Shown: positions 20,192-30,186 of the stretch, in pieces
Layout: each line of letters begins with the position of its first letter
Numbering within the stretch: position 1 is the stretch's first letter
DNA from: Vibrio tubiashii
Lineage (GTDB): Bacteria > Pseudomonadota > Gammaproteobacteria > Enterobacterales > Vibrionaceae
Length of the DNA stretch: 64,000 bases
NCBI RefSeq assembly: GCF_028551255.1
Contig: NZ_CP117029.1
Location: 1,922,001-1,986,000, forward strand
Direction: 5' to 3'
Position numbers and translations under genes: made by a program
The notes under the pieces: generated by a model
Told to the model about the DNA's origin: nothing
Databases searched by the model: none
The model's input: only the letters and a program-made list of their open reading frames with translations

Positions 20192-23100
20192 CTAACAAGC
20201 ATCAATCGCCATTTTTACACGTTTGTCCGATACTGGGTATGGTGTACCAAGCTGTTGAGCAAAGTAGCTCACTCTTAACTCTTCTATCATCCAACGCACA
20301 TCTTTGACGTTATCAGGCACGACCATACCTTTCGGAATTTTGTTCAGTAACTCTTTGTAATCATTAGTCACTGACTCAATTTTCAGCATGTGTAAGCGAT
20401 CTTTATTCGGGTCGATAGGTAATTTTTCCATACGACGCTCGATTGCCTTCATGTAACGCAAAATATCAGGCAGTCGCTTCCATCCACATTCAGTCGCAAA
20501 ACCTTTGAAAATCAAACTTTCGATTTGCGCTTTGATATCAGACAGAGCAAACGCCATCGTAAAGTCGATTTTACCTTTTAACTTCTTGTTAATGTTAAAT
20601 GCTGTTGTCAGAATTGTCTCAACTTGTTGGGCAATTTCTACCACAGTATCACCTAATTCAGCGCGAACATGCTCTTTGAGCTGTTCAAACTGTTCAGGCT
20701 GCCACACTAATCCACCCTTCTCTTCAATCAGCTTATCAACACCACAAGCGATACAATCATCGATAAGGTCTAAAACTTTGCCGTACGGGTTAAAGTACAA
20801 ACCGAGTTTTGATTTGTTCGGCAAGTTCGAATGCAGATACTTAATTGGCGAAGGTACGTTAAGCAAGATCAGCCTACGTTGCCCAGCTTGCATTGCTGAA
20901 ACCTGTTCATGCTCGGTTTCATACAGTTTAATTTCAACGCTATCTTTGGTATCAACAATCGCTGGGTAAGCTTTCACATCGTAACCACCACGTTTTTGCT
21001 GATATACTTTTGGCAACTCGCCGAAGCTCCACGTATGTAGCCCTTGCTGCTCAATATCATCGTCTGCCACTTTCGATAAGGTTTCTTGCACCTTATCTTT
21101 TAAGCTCTCTTTTAACTCATGCAGATCACGGTTTTCTTTCAGTTTGCGGTTGCGATGATCAACGGCACGGAAAGTCACCTTGAGGTGATCTGGCACTTGC
21201 TCTAAGTTCCAGTCTTCACGCAGTACTTCAACACCCGTCATTCTGCGTAGCTCTTTTTCTAGCGAATCAAGCAGCGGCGCTTCCATTGGTGTCGCACGCG
21301 CTAAAAACGCATCCGCGTAATTCGGTGCCGGAACAAAGTTCTTACGAATGGTTTTCGGCAAGGACTTGATTAAGCTCACCACTAACTCATGGCGTAAACC
21401 TGGGATCTGCCAGTCAAATCCTGCTTGTTCAACCTGATTCAAAATAGGTAACGGGAGATGCACTGTCACACCATCGTTATCTTCTCCTGGCTCAAATTGG
21501 TAGCTCAGCTTGAGCTTAAGTCCGCTCTGATGCCAGAAGTTCGGGTAATCAAGGTCTGTGATATGGCTCGCATCACCCTTGAACAGCATCTCTTTTTCAA
21601 AGTTAAGCAGTTCCGCATTCTCGCGAGATGCCTTTTTCCACCATGTATCAAAATGCTTGCCAGATACTACTTCTGTACCGACACGCTGATCGTAGAAGTC
21701 AAATAGCTCGTCGTCATCAACCAGAATGTCACGACGGCGAGATTTGTGCTCAAGCTCTTCAACTTCTTGCAATAGCTTGCGATTTTGCTTGAAGAACGCG
21801 TGCTTGGTCTCCCATTCGCCTTCAACCAGTGCGCTACGGATAAAGATTTCGCGGCTTACGGTCTGATTTATGCTGCCATAATTCACCAGACGCTTAGGCA
21901 CAATTGGTACTCCGTATAGCATCACTTTCTCGTGTGCCATAACTGCAGAGCGCTTCTTCGACCAATGTGGTTCACTGTAGCTGCGCTTAATCAGGTGTTT
22001 GGCTAAAGGTTCAATCCACTCCGGTTGAATCTTAGCAATGACTCTACCCCACAGCTTTGAGGTTTCCACCAGCTCTGCGGACATAATCCACTTCGGCTGC
22101 TTCTTGAAAAGGCCCGAAGCAGGGAAGATATGAAAACGAGCGTTACGAGCGCCTTGATATTCATTCTTCTCGGCATCTTTCATACCAATGTGGGACAGCA
22201 GACCAACAAGAATCGCACTGTGTACCCCTTGATAGCTTGCTGGCTCATCATTCAATTTGAAGTCCATTTCACGCATCGCTTGATGGACTTGGAAATAAAC
22301 GTCCTGCCACTCTCGTACACGTAAGTAGTTGAGGTAATCTTGTTTACACTGCTTACGGAACTGGTTGCCAGACAGCTTTTTCTGCTGTTTCTGAATGTAA
22401 TCCCACAAGTTAACAAACGTAAGGAAGTCAGACTCTTCATGGAAGAAACGGCGATGCTTATCATCCGACGATTGCTGTTTGTCGCTTGGGCGCTCGCGCG
22501 GGTCTTGAATAGACAAGGCAGAAGCGATGATCATCAGCTCTTTCAATGCACCGTATTTAGGCGCTTCAAGCACCATACGAGCTAAGCGCGGGTCAATGGG
22601 CAGCTTGGCTAACTGACGACCGACTGACGTCAAGCGTTTTTTCGGGTCTTTGGCTTTTTCGTTGATCGCGCCTAGCTCTTCTAACAGTCTTACACCGTCT
22701 TGAATGTTGCGCTTATCTGGCGCTTCCACGAATGGGAAAGCTTCAATGTCACCTAAACCGAGTGCAGTCATCTGCAAGATAACCGACGCTAGGTTGGTAC
22801 GCAGAATCTCTGGATCGGTGAACTCAGGGCGAGAATTGTAATCGTCTTCCGAGTAAAGGCGGATACAGATACCTTCTTCAACACGGCCACAACGACCTTT
22901 ACGTTGGTTTGCGCTCGCTTGAGAAACCGGTTCAATCGGCAGGCGCTGTACCTTAGTTCGGTAACTGTAACGACTGATACGAGCTGTACCTGGGTCAATG
23001 ACATACTTGATACCCGGTACCGTTAACGAGGTTTCTGCCACGTTGGTTGCCAATACAATTCGGCGACCCGCATGGGGTTGGAATATCTTGTTTTGCTCAC

Positions 23101-24121
23101 CTGCAGACAATCGCGCGTACAGGGGCACAATTTCCGTGCTCTTTAGGTTGCGTTTAGCCAGTGCATCTGCAGTATCACGAATTTCACGCTCACCGTTCAT
23201 AAAGATCAGGATATCACCCAGACCTTCATCGCATAGCTCATCAACCGCTTCGAAAATACCGTCTAATTGGTCGCGATCAACATCGTCCTCACCACGCAGT
23301 GGGCGATAGCGCGTTTCCACTGGGTAAGTACGCCCCGACACTTCAATAATCGGTGCATTGCTAAAATGCTTCGAAAAACGCTCTGGGTCGATGGTTGCCG
23401 ACGTGATGATCACTTTTAGATCAGGACGACGCGGTAAAAGTTCTTTCAAATACCCCAAGATAAAATCGATGTTTAAGCTACGTTCGTGCGCTTCATCGAT
23501 AATGATGGTGTCATATTGATTGAGATAGCGATCGTGTTGGATCTCTGCCAGCAAAATACCATCAGTCATCAGCTTAATTTGAGTGTTCTCTGAGATTTGG
23601 TCGTTAAAACGAACCTTGTAGCCGACATACTCGCCAAGCTTGGTTTCCATCTCTTCAGCAATTCGATTCGCCACCGAACGCGCCGCTAAACGACGAGGCT
23701 GTGTATGACCAATCAAGCCAAACTTTCCACGACCGAGCTCCGCACAGATCTTAGGTAGCTGAGTCGTTTTACCTGATCCGGTTTCACCCGCGACGATAAC
23801 CACTTGGTTTTGCTCGATCGCTTGCGCAATGTCATCCTTCTTCTGGCTAACAGGCAGAATTTCAGGGTATTCAATCTTAGGGATGTAATTGGTGCGCTGC
23901 TCTGCTTCCATCATAGATTTGGCAATATCGAGCGCGATCTCGTCAAACACCGCATTACGTGAGGCTTCTTTTTTAATTTTATTTGCCCCGGAGATACGTT
24001 TGCTTAGACGAAATCTATCTTTCAGCATGCACTGGTTCAGCGCTTTGCGAAGAGAAGCAGCAGTGTTAGCCTGAACTTGGCTATCTGCCGATTTTGAGTT
24101 TTCTGGCTGTGACGAAGTCAA
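20192..24121 (-). CDS. hrpA: ATP-dependent RNA helicase HrpA
   Basis: A 1309-residue DEAH-box RNA helicase. E. coli HrpA acts in mRNA processing and in rescue of collided or stalled ribosomes. Walker A GETGSGKTT is at residues 112-120 and DEAH at 209-212, followed by the SAT motif and the QRKGRCGR motif VI. A long C-terminal half carries the HrpA-specific DUF3418 region. The start is a TTG preceded by AGGAAACGC. The first in-frame ATG, at residue 32, would remove residues that align with the E. coli N-terminus. Confidence 0.95.
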   Translation of the reverse strand: MTSSQPENSKSADSQVQANTAASLRKALNQCMLKDRFRLSKRISGANKIKKEASRNAVFDEIALDIAKSMMEAEQRTNYIPKIEYPEILPVSQKKDDIAQAIEQNQVVIVAGETGSGKTTQLPKICAELGRGKFGLIGHTQPRRLAARSVANRIAEEMETKLGEYVGYKVRFNDQISENTQIKLMTDGILLAEIQHDRYLNQYDTIIIDEAHERSLNIDFILGYLKELLPRRPDLKVIITSATIDPERFSKHFSNAPIIEVSGRTYPVETRYRPLRGEDDVDRDQLDGIFEAVDELCDEGLGDILIFMNGEREIRDTADALAKRNLKSTEIVPLYARLSAGEQNKIFQPHAGRRIVLATNVAETSLTVPGIKYVIDPGTARISRYSYRTKVQRLPIEPVSQASANQRKGRCGRVEEGICIRLYSEDDYNSRPEFTDPEILRTNLASVILQMTALGLGDIEAFPFVEAPDKRNIQDGVRLLEELGAINEKAKDPKKRLTSVGRQLAKLPIDPRLARMVLEAPKYGALKELMIIASALSIQDPRERPSDKQQSSDDKHRRFFHEESDFLTFVNLWDYIQKQQKKLSGNQFRKQCKQDYLNYLRVREWQDVYFQVHQAMREMDFKLNDEPASYQGVHSAILVGLLSHIGMKDAEKNEYQGARNARFHIFPASGLFKKQPKWIMSAELVETSKLWGRVIAKIQPEWIEPLAKHLIKRSYSEPHWSKKRSAVMAHEKVMLYGVPIVPKRLVNYGSINQTVSREIFIRSALVEGEWETKHAFFKQNRKLLQEVEELEHKSRRRDILVDDDELFDFYDQRVGTEVVSGKHFDTWWKKASRENAELLNFEKEMLFKGDASHITDLDYPNFWHQSGLKLKLSYQFEPGEDNDGVTVHLPLPILNQVEQAGFDWQIPGLRHELVVSLIKSLPKTIRKNFVPAPNYADAFLARATPMEAPLLDSLEKELRRMTGVEVLREDWNLEQVPDHLKVTFRAVDHRNRKLKENRDLHELKESLKDKVQETLSKVADDDIEQQGLHTWSFGELPKVYQQKRGGYDVKAYPAIVDTKDSVEIKLYETEHEQVSAMQAGQRRLILLNVPSPIKYLHSNLPNKSKLGLYFNPYGKVLDLIDDCIACGVDKLIEEKGGLVWQPEQFEQLKEHVRAELGDTVVEIAQQVETILTTAFNINKKLKGKIDFTMAFALSDIKAQIESLIFKGFATECGWKRLPDILRYMKAIERRMEKLPIDPNKDRLHMLKIESVTNDYKELLNKIPKGMVVPDNVKDVRWMIEELRVSYFAQQLGTPYPVSDKRVKMAIDAC

Positions 24122-24256
24122 AGCGTTTCCTATTGTTATCTTGATCTAAAACGCGCGAATTGTATCACAGAAATTCGCGATAGGTTGAGTCGGCAAGCGC
24201 TTTATTTATAGCCAACAAAGGCTTATACAGACGGCTTTCAAGCACTATTGGATTCA

Positions 24257-24281
24257 ATAAAAGAGCGGCTCACTGCCGCTC
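24257..24281 (-). terminator. Terminator after the MipA/OmpV-like gene
   Basis: Stem GAGCGGC (24263-24269) / GCCGCTC (24275-24281). On the minus strand it is followed by TTTTATT. Confidence 0.8.
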
Positions 24282-24293
24282 GAATTTGTAGAC

Positions 24294-25619
24294 TTAGAAA
24301 TCAATTTGAAGGTAGAGGGTGTTGTAGTTACTGCCACCTTTGATACGCCCATATTGGGAAGCACTTTCAAATATCGCACTACGGTGATGGATAGAATAGC
24401 CAAACCACATGTTATCGAAGTCTCGGTTGTTGATGAGATCGCCTAAATTCACGTCAAACGAGAAATCCAAGTAATTAAGCAAATGGCTCGGTGTGTAGCC
24501 TTTGGATTTCATTTCTTCGTTTTCAACATAAGTCATGCTGTCGATGTATGACATCCCTTCTGCAACACCAAAACGCCACTTGGTTGGCCAATCAAACGTG
24601 TAATACGCCTTAATCGCTGCAATATATTCGGTTGCGCTAGACTGAACCTCAGATGACCAGTGATGAACGATGCCCGGTGTAAAGTATATATCTAAAGGAA
24701 TACCAAACAGCTCATCGGTCAATGGATGACCATAAAACACCGAACTCATCTGATTGTTGTACGGATCTTTTTCAGTGTTAAATGTGATGATGTCACCGAT
24801 ATTGGATGGCGTTGCCCAACCATGTGCGAAGCGAACATATCGTTTATTGGCTAGTTCAGACTTTGGCGCTTTAGTTTTGTCATTAAAGAACCCAAAGCCA
24901 ACATAAAACTCACCTTGATACCTATCTTTGACCGCATCGGAATGGTAAGCACTATGATCTAGTCGTGTCACACTCGTCGCGCCAAGCAAGTAAAGATTGG
25001 AGTGTACGTGGTAACGTGCTTTTAAGCCCACTTTCGCATCAATCCCGGCACCAATGGTTTGCTTGGTCGTCTCGGAAAAGGCGTAATACTCGCTGTTAAA
25101 ATCTGCATCTTTGTAACGTAGCGTTGCATGCGGCTCAAGTTCCCAGTCGCCATATTCATACTTTGCTGACGCGCGTAAGTTGGCATGAAAGCGTAAATCT
25201 TTATCGCTCATCAGCTCAGTGTCTAGCCACCACTTATCATCAAGTTTGTACCTAAGCTGGCCGCCAAAGTCGACTGAGTCACCCTGATTGGCATTTTGCA
25301 CCGCAGCCGGAATATCGACAAAGCGCAGCCTCATTAGGGCGTTAAGCTGAAACTGCTCGTCTTCACTTTGATGAAGGTAAGCGCCGCCTTCGAGACCATT
25401 TACAAAAACGTAGTCATTATTGAAGTACATCATGGGAACAAATGTACTCACGGTATGGTCACCATCATGGGTATCGAAAGGTATGGTTGCCGTTCGATAT
25501 ACCGCCGCGATTCCCCAATCTTGCTCGCTCATCGATCGCGTTTCTTCAGCGCTCGATGATACCGACATTAAGCCACTGACAGCAAAAGCTAACGCTGACA
25601 GACGTTTACTAGTTATCAT
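24294..25619 (-). CDS. MipA/OmpV-like outer-membrane protein
   Basis: About 441 residues, starting at ATG 25619. A longer frame would need a TTG start and would place ten residues before the signal peptide. The signal peptide ends near SVSSSA, followed by E-E-T. The protein shows amphipathic beta strands and ends in Phe (LYLQIDF), as in a large barrel. The N-terminal half resembles the MipA/OmpV family (murein-hydrolase scaffold proteins). The C-terminal half has an HHRSxIFE stretch and makes it much longer than the usual 250 residues of the family. Family placement is moderate. Confidence 0.65.
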   Translation of the reverse strand: MITSKRLSALAFAVSGLMSVSSSAEETRSMSEQDWGIAAVYRTATIPFDTHDGDHTVSTFVPMMYFNNDYVFVNGLEGGAYLHQSEDEQFQLNALMRLRFVDIPAAVQNANQGDSVDFGGQLRYKLDDKWWLDTELMSDKDLRFHANLRASAKYEYGDWELEPHATLRYKDADFNSEYYAFSETTKQTIGAGIDAKVGLKARYHVHSNLYLLGATSVTRLDHSAYHSDAVKDRYQGEFYVGFGFFNDKTKAPKSELANKRYVRFAHGWATPSNIGDIITFNTEKDPYNNQMSSVFYGHPLTDELFGIPLDIYFTPGIVHHWSSEVQSSATEYIAAIKAYYTFDWPTKWRFGVAEGMSYIDSMTYVENEEMKSKGYTPSHLLNYLDFSFDVNLGDLINNRDFDNMWFGYSIHHRSAIFESASQYGRIKGGSNYNTLYLQIDF

Positions 25620-25737
25620 TTTTTGCCCAAACGTGACTAAAGCACTCAAAAACTAACCAATTAAAACAGTTAATACTTATGTTTCTCGGTCATTCGTCGT
25701 TAAAATATAAATATATGATCCCTTAAATCAAAAAATT

Positions 25738-26103
25738 GTGAAAGCCTCAGAACTAAAAAGATTAATCGAGTCCTTGCCAGATAACACAGATCCAGACATT
25801 GTCACTGGAGAATGTTGGCTGCCTGAACGTCTGCTCGATGCTAGTCTCGACGGTGACCTGATGTTTCTCTCTTTCGACACGGCCCCTGAAGAAGCACAAG
25901 GCGAAGAAGAAGGCAGAGGATTTGTCGAACATGAAATTGAGATGATTCGTCATCGATTCGAACAGATCATAGAAGAGCAATCTGACACAAAAACCAAAGC
26001 TGATGCCATGCTGGCTTTATTTTTGATGGGGCATGAACTTTCTAGTTCAGAAATCATCGAAGTCCTTGAAGACCCTGAACTCCCTGAGTCACCAACTGAG
26101 TAG
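25738..26103 (+). CDS. Unknown acidic protein upstream of the PhoD-like phosphatase
   Basis: 121 residues, GTG start. Strongly acidic, rich in Glu and Asp, with a predicted helical centre and no signal peptide or membrane segment. I do not recognise the family. Its stop lies 3 bases before the next start, so it is almost certainly co-transcribed with, and perhaps works with, the PhoD-like enzyme. Confidence 0.75.
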   Translation: MKASELKRLIESLPDNTDPDIVTGECWLPERLLDASLDGDLMFLSFDTAPEEAQGEEEGRGFVEHEIEMIRHRFEQIIEEQSDTKTKADAMLALFLMGHELSSSEIIEVLEDPELPESPTE

Positions 26104-26106
26104 TCA

Positions 26107-28008
26107 ATGAATAGCAGTTTACCTTTCCTAATTGCCGGACCTATCTTACGTAAAACCACTTCTAAAGAGCTTGTTTTTTGGCTCGTCACTAGCGAACCGC
26201 TAAATGGTCATTTTGAACTCAAATTAGAGCCGCAGTTAGGGACGCTTTTTTCACAAGACCTTAGCGAATGCCAGCAACTTGCCATTGGTAAACACTGTTA
26301 TTTAACGCTTGCCCAGTTCAAAGGCGAGTTCCCGACCAATGTCGCGCTCAGCTATGATTTTATTACTCAACACGGCGCGCTGACTTCACTCTATCCTGAG
26401 TTACTTTACAGCGATGAACAGAGCCTGACGTTTAAAATATCGACTAAATCAGACTATATTCTTCACGGGTCGTGTCGTAACCCGCATCATCCCAGCAAAG
26501 ATGCACTGATTCAGATTAACGCGAAGGTGGCGAGTCAGGCTTTAGAAGAGCGCCCAGATCTGCTCATGATGAGTGGTGATCAGATCTATGCGGATCATGT
26601 GGCAGGGCCAACCCTAGATGCCATTTTACAGACCATCAAATTGCTTGGTCTACCAGATGAGCAGTTTGAGCAAGCGCCCATCAGTTCAAGCCAAGAATTG
26701 TACGCTCACCCTGACTGTTATTATGGTCGTGACAACATTCTGCCTCATTATGTTGACGATGGCAGTTGGCTTACGAAACTGTTCCCACATCGCAATACCC
26801 CTATTTTTAGTTCTCGCGAAGCAGAAAACCACTTGGTGACTTTTTCCGAGTTCTTCGCCATGTATTTGTTGGTCTGGTCTCCTACGCTGTGGCCTTACCT
26901 CAATACCAACAACTTACTTGATAAGAAATTTATTCACGCGAAAAAGCCCATTCCCCCCCTATTTCAACAACAGTGGCGTGAAGAAAAAGCGATTATCGAT
27001 GAATTCGTAGCGGGTTTACCTCAAGTCCAACGACTATTCGCTCACATCCCGACTTATATGATTTTTGATGATCATGATGTGACTGACGATTGGAACCTAA
27101 CCATAGGTTGGGAGAAAGCGGCTTACGGCAACCCGTTCTCTAACCGCATCATAGGTAATGGACTGATTGCTTATTGGCTCTGCCAAGGCTGGGGAAACGA
27201 GCCAGATAACTTTAATCAAGAGTTTCTCGCTATCGCTGAGCGGTTCTTAAGCCAACCCGGCGGCCAACAGCAAGACGACTTTATCCAATACCTCTATACC
27301 TTCGAGCGTTGGCACTACACGGTTCATAGTTCCCCTAAAGTGGTTGTACTCGATACCCGTACTCGCCGTTGGCGCTCTGAGTCGCGTATGAACAAACCTT
27401 CGGGTTTAATGGACTGGGAAGCATTGGTTGAGTTTCAGCAAGAACTCATGCATCAAGATAAAGTGGTTATTGTTTCTGCTGCCCCTATGTTTGGGGTTAA
27501 GTTTATCGAAGCCTTGCAAAAAGGCGCGACAATGCTTGGTCAGCCATTACTCATTGATGCTGAAAACTGGATGGCTCATCCCGGCAGTGCCAATACGCTG
27601 TTGAGTATTTTCACCCATACCAAAACACCGACCAACTTTGTGATCCTCTCAGGCGATGTGCATTACTCGTTCGCCTATGACATAAAACTTAGGTTCCGAC
27701 GCAATAGTCCTAACATTTTCCAAATTACTTGTAGTGGGTTTAAAAATCAGTTCCCCGAACCACTGCTTGGCTTTTGTGACCATGCGGATAGGCTGCTCTA
27801 TTCTCCGCGCTCACCACTTAACTTTTTGACCAAACGGAAGCGCCTTAAGATCAAAAAGCGCGATCCCAATACCGAAGGCGTACGTCGCTTAGTCAACACC
27901 AGTGCTGTGGGTGAGCTGAAATTGGATGACCATGGCAAGCCAGAACGGATCTCCATTCTCACGGGAGATGGAGTGGAATGGGACTTCCCGCCAATAAAAG
28001 AAAAGTAA
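26107..28008 (+). CDS. PhoD-like metallophosphatase (alkaline phosphatase D family), apparently cytoplasmic
   Basis: A 633-residue calcineurin-like phosphoesterase. Metal-binding motifs are GDQIYAD (near 156), FDDHDVTDDWN (near 321) and LSGDVHYSF (near 515), the PhoD pattern. Unlike secreted PhoD enzymes, there is no Tat or Sec signal at the N-terminus, so it should act in the cytoplasm on an unknown phosphomonoester or diester. It is coupled to the small acidic protein just upstream. Confidence 0.85.
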   Translation: MNSSLPFLIAGPILRKTTSKELVFWLVTSEPLNGHFELKLEPQLGTLFSQDLSECQQLAIGKHCYLTLAQFKGEFPTNVALSYDFITQHGALTSLYPELLYSDEQSLTFKISTKSDYILHGSCRNPHHPSKDALIQINAKVASQALEERPDLLMMSGDQIYADHVAGPTLDAILQTIKLLGLPDEQFEQAPISSSQELYAHPDCYYGRDNILPHYVDDGSWLTKLFPHRNTPIFSSREAENHLVTFSEFFAMYLLVWSPTLWPYLNTNNLLDKKFIHAKKPIPPLFQQQWREEKAIIDEFVAGLPQVQRLFAHIPTYMIFDDHDVTDDWNLTIGWEKAAYGNPFSNRIIGNGLIAYWLCQGWGNEPDNFNQEFLAIAERFLSQPGGQQQDDFIQYLYTFERWHYTVHSSPKVVVLDTRTRRWRSESRMNKPSGLMDWEALVEFQQELMHQDKVVIVSAAPMFGVKFIEALQKGATMLGQPLLIDAENWMAHPGSANTLLSIFTHTKTPTNFVILSGDVHYSFAYDIKLRFRRNSPNIFQITCSGFKNQFPEPLLGFCDHADRLLYSPRSPLNFLTKRKRLKIKKRDPNTEGVRRLVNTSAVGELKLDDHGKPERISILTGDGVEWDFPPIKEK

Positions 28009-28039
28009 GGTTTTTGTAAAGACCCTTGAGATGTTCTCA

Positions 28040-28070
28040 GATAAGCACTATTTATAAAAATAGTGTTATC
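28040..28070 (+). other. Hairpin upstream of the TerB-like gene
   Basis: GATAA-G-CACTATTT (28040-28053) pairs with AAATAGTG-TTATC (28058-28070), leaving one bulged G. The stem stops just before the probable AAAGG ribosome site of the next gene, with no T run. It may influence translation or mRNA stability. Confidence 0.5.
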
Positions 28071-28085
28071 GCAAAGGTTTTTAAT

Positions 28086-28553
28086 ATGCTCAATTCAATC
28101 ACCTCGCTTTTCAAACAGTTACTTGAAGGTCACGATTTAGGCCACAACACCCAGCCTGATGTTAATCTTGCTATCGCATGCCTGCTTTGTGAAGTCGCCG
28201 GTGCCGACCATCAAATAGAACAAGTTGAAATTGAAGCAAAACGCCATCTGTTAACGCGTTTACTCGATTTAGATGAAACAGCAGCTAAGACTCTATTGAG
28301 CCGTGCTGAAATGCGCAGCAAAGACTCGGCTTCTCTCTACGACTTCACCTCCCAGCTTCGAGAGTTGAGCCAAGAGACCCGATTCGCCCTCATCAAAGCT
28401 ATGTGGGAAGTCGCGAATGCCGATGGCGAGATTGACCCACTAGAGGACTCGGTCATACGGAAAACAGCAGAATTGCTCTATGTCGACCACAGTGAATTTA
28501 TACGAGCCAAACTATCCGTCATTGACGACACAGATAACAATAAAGAAACTTAA
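28086..28553 (+). CDS. TerB-like protein
   Basis: 155 residues from ATG 28086, which follows AAAGG. An upstream ATG at 28026 adds 20 residues that overlap the hairpin region and is less likely. The protein is all-helical with two acidic motifs typical of the TerB/DjlA N-terminal fold: EVAGADHQIEQVE and EVANADGEIDPLE. The conserved acids suggest metal binding. Related domains occur in tellurite-resistance proteins and J-domain co-chaperones. The role here is unknown. Confidence 0.85.
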   Translation: MLNSITSLFKQLLEGHDLGHNTQPDVNLAIACLLCEVAGADHQIEQVEIEAKRHLLTRLLDLDETAAKTLLSRAEMRSKDSASLYDFTSQLRELSQETRFALIKAMWEVANADGEIDPLEDSVIRKTAELLYVDHSEFIRAKLSVIDDTDNNKET

Positions 28554-28687
28554 CTCTCTGAAACAAAGTGTTTTTGTGCGGATTAGTCCGGCAATTTAAA
28601 TCGACAAGGAACTCTGTGATTGTGTTGGCACAATGCGTAATCGCGTTTGTTTATATTGGAGTAAATTCGATATGATACTGATTAAAC

Positions 28688-30136
28688 ATGAAGCCACACA
28701 AATCAGCGCTTTTACTTACCGCGCTTGCCTTTAATTCTTACGCTGACACCCATTTACCTTCTGGACAAGATTGGATCAATCACGCCACGTTTGGCTTAGC
28801 GCCATATTGGATGATGCAAACTGCGCAAGGAGAGCCAGTAGGTAACTTTCCAACATTTCGCTGCGATGACGGCGCTCTTCTTAACGTCAATAATGTTTGC
28901 CCTGAACTAGACAGAGGTTGGATTCGCCCAAACTTCGATCGTGACTACACGCGGATGAAATCTCGGCAAACTTATGCTTATGGCGTTTTGTTTCACATAA
29001 GTGGAGACCCAAAAGCGTTAGAGCTCGCCAAGCAAGGGGCTTACTACTTAATTAACCATCTGCAAGATAAAGAAAATGGCGGATTCATAAGCTTCACCAA
29101 ACAAGGTGTCCCGGGATTAAACTGGAAACAGCGCACATCCCAAGACCAAGCCTATGCTTTGGTCGGCCTAGCGATGTATTACTACCTAACTCAAGACAAA
29201 ACTGTTGAGCATGCGCTGATTGAACAGCAAGCCTTTATCTTTGATAAATATCGACTAGCGGATGATCAAGGTCTGGCTTGGGTACTAGAGGATGGTGACG
29301 GAGAGAGTGCACGTCAACGAGAACTAGTCGCTCAGCTTGACCAAATCAACGGCTATTTATTGTTAGTCGCTCCCCTACTTCCTGAACCCGCAAAGTCAAA
29401 ATGGTTGGCAGATCTATCTTGGCTCACTCAGGTATTAGTGCGCCATTATCATTCTGATCAAGAGCAACGCTTCTATGGTGCTATTCATCATAAAGCTGTC
29501 ATGATGGCCGACGCCAAGCACAATGACTTCGGACACACTATCAAAGCGTATTGGATGACTTACCTAACAGGGCAAACTCTTGGCAACACCCAATGGAAAG
29601 AGTTTGGTTTCAATGGTATGAAGCAGACTTTACAACAAGCAAAAAACACACGTAATTTCAGCTCTGTTGCTTACCTTTTCGACGAACCGCTCACAACTCA
29701 TTGGCAGGGAGAAGATATCATCGCATGGCGAAGCCGACCGTATACCGATGCTTGTTCATCATGGGAATGGGCAGAGCTTGACCAAGCTGCAATGACAGTC
29801 TCTATGGTTGATAGCTCAATGAACGACGTCCTTGAGTTTACCTTACCTACATACCATGACGCTTGGGTTGATCATAAATATGGTGGTGTTGGGCTCGACC
29901 CTAAAAGTACCAAAGCGTTTCACTGGGGTAATGGCTACCATCAATTTGAACATGCTCTGATCGGCTATTTGTTCGCCCAGCAGAGTAGTCGCCAAGCGGC
30001 GCAGCTCTATTACGCAAGGCCTAAAAATAGCACATTAGCCTTCGCACCTTATTACTATCGAGGTGAAGTTAAAAAAGTGACTAGCCTATCTGGCGAGAAA
30101 ATACAGCAAGTGAGTTTTGAAGATATTCGACCTTAA
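28688..30136 (+). CDS. Periplasmic AGE-superfamily protein (sugar epimerase/isomerase fold)
   Basis: 482 residues with a short signal peptide ending near NSYA (residues 16-19). The repeated helical pattern, with SRQTYAYGVLF, DQAYALVGLAMYYY and D-F-G-H-T-I-K-A-Y-W, is that of the (alpha/alpha)6 barrel of N-acylglucosamine 2-epimerases and mannose isomerases. Known epimerases of this fold are cytoplasmic, so export is unusual. The substrate cannot be assigned. No obvious operon partner. Confidence 0.75.
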   Translation: MKPHKSALLLTALAFNSYADTHLPSGQDWINHATFGLAPYWMMQTAQGEPVGNFPTFRCDDGALLNVNNVCPELDRGWIRPNFDRDYTRMKSRQTYAYGVLFHISGDPKALELAKQGAYYLINHLQDKENGGFISFTKQGVPGLNWKQRTSQDQAYALVGLAMYYYLTQDKTVEHALIEQQAFIFDKYRLADDQGLAWVLEDGDGESARQRELVAQLDQINGYLLLVAPLLPEPAKSKWLADLSWLTQVLVRHYHSDQEQRFYGAIHHKAVMMADAKHNDFGHTIKAYWMTYLTGQTLGNTQWKEFGFNGMKQTLQQAKNTRNFSSVAYLFDEPLTTHWQGEDIIAWRSRPYTDACSSWEWAELDQAAMTVSMVDSSMNDVLEFTLPTYHDAWVDHKYGGVGLDPKSTKAFHWGNGYHQFEHALIGYLFAQQSSRQAAQLYYARPKNSTLAFAPYYYRGEVKKVTSLSGEKIQQVSFEDIRP

Positions 30137-30139
30137 TCG

Positions 30140-30169
30140 CAAGGCCCAGTGTTTATTCATCGGGCCTTG
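30140..30169. terminator. Possible weak terminator between the AGE-like and exonuclease genes
   Basis: Inverted repeat CAAGGCCC (30140-30147) / GGGCCTTG (30162-30169) between convergent genes. No T run, so efficiency is doubtful. Confidence 0.35.
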
Positions 30170-30186
30170 GATAAGCAAATAGAGCA

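Noticed and set aside
20505..20969. 154-residue open frame on the plus strand inside hrpA
   Set aside because: It is antisense to conserved hrpA coding sequence, has no family pattern and no good ribosome site.
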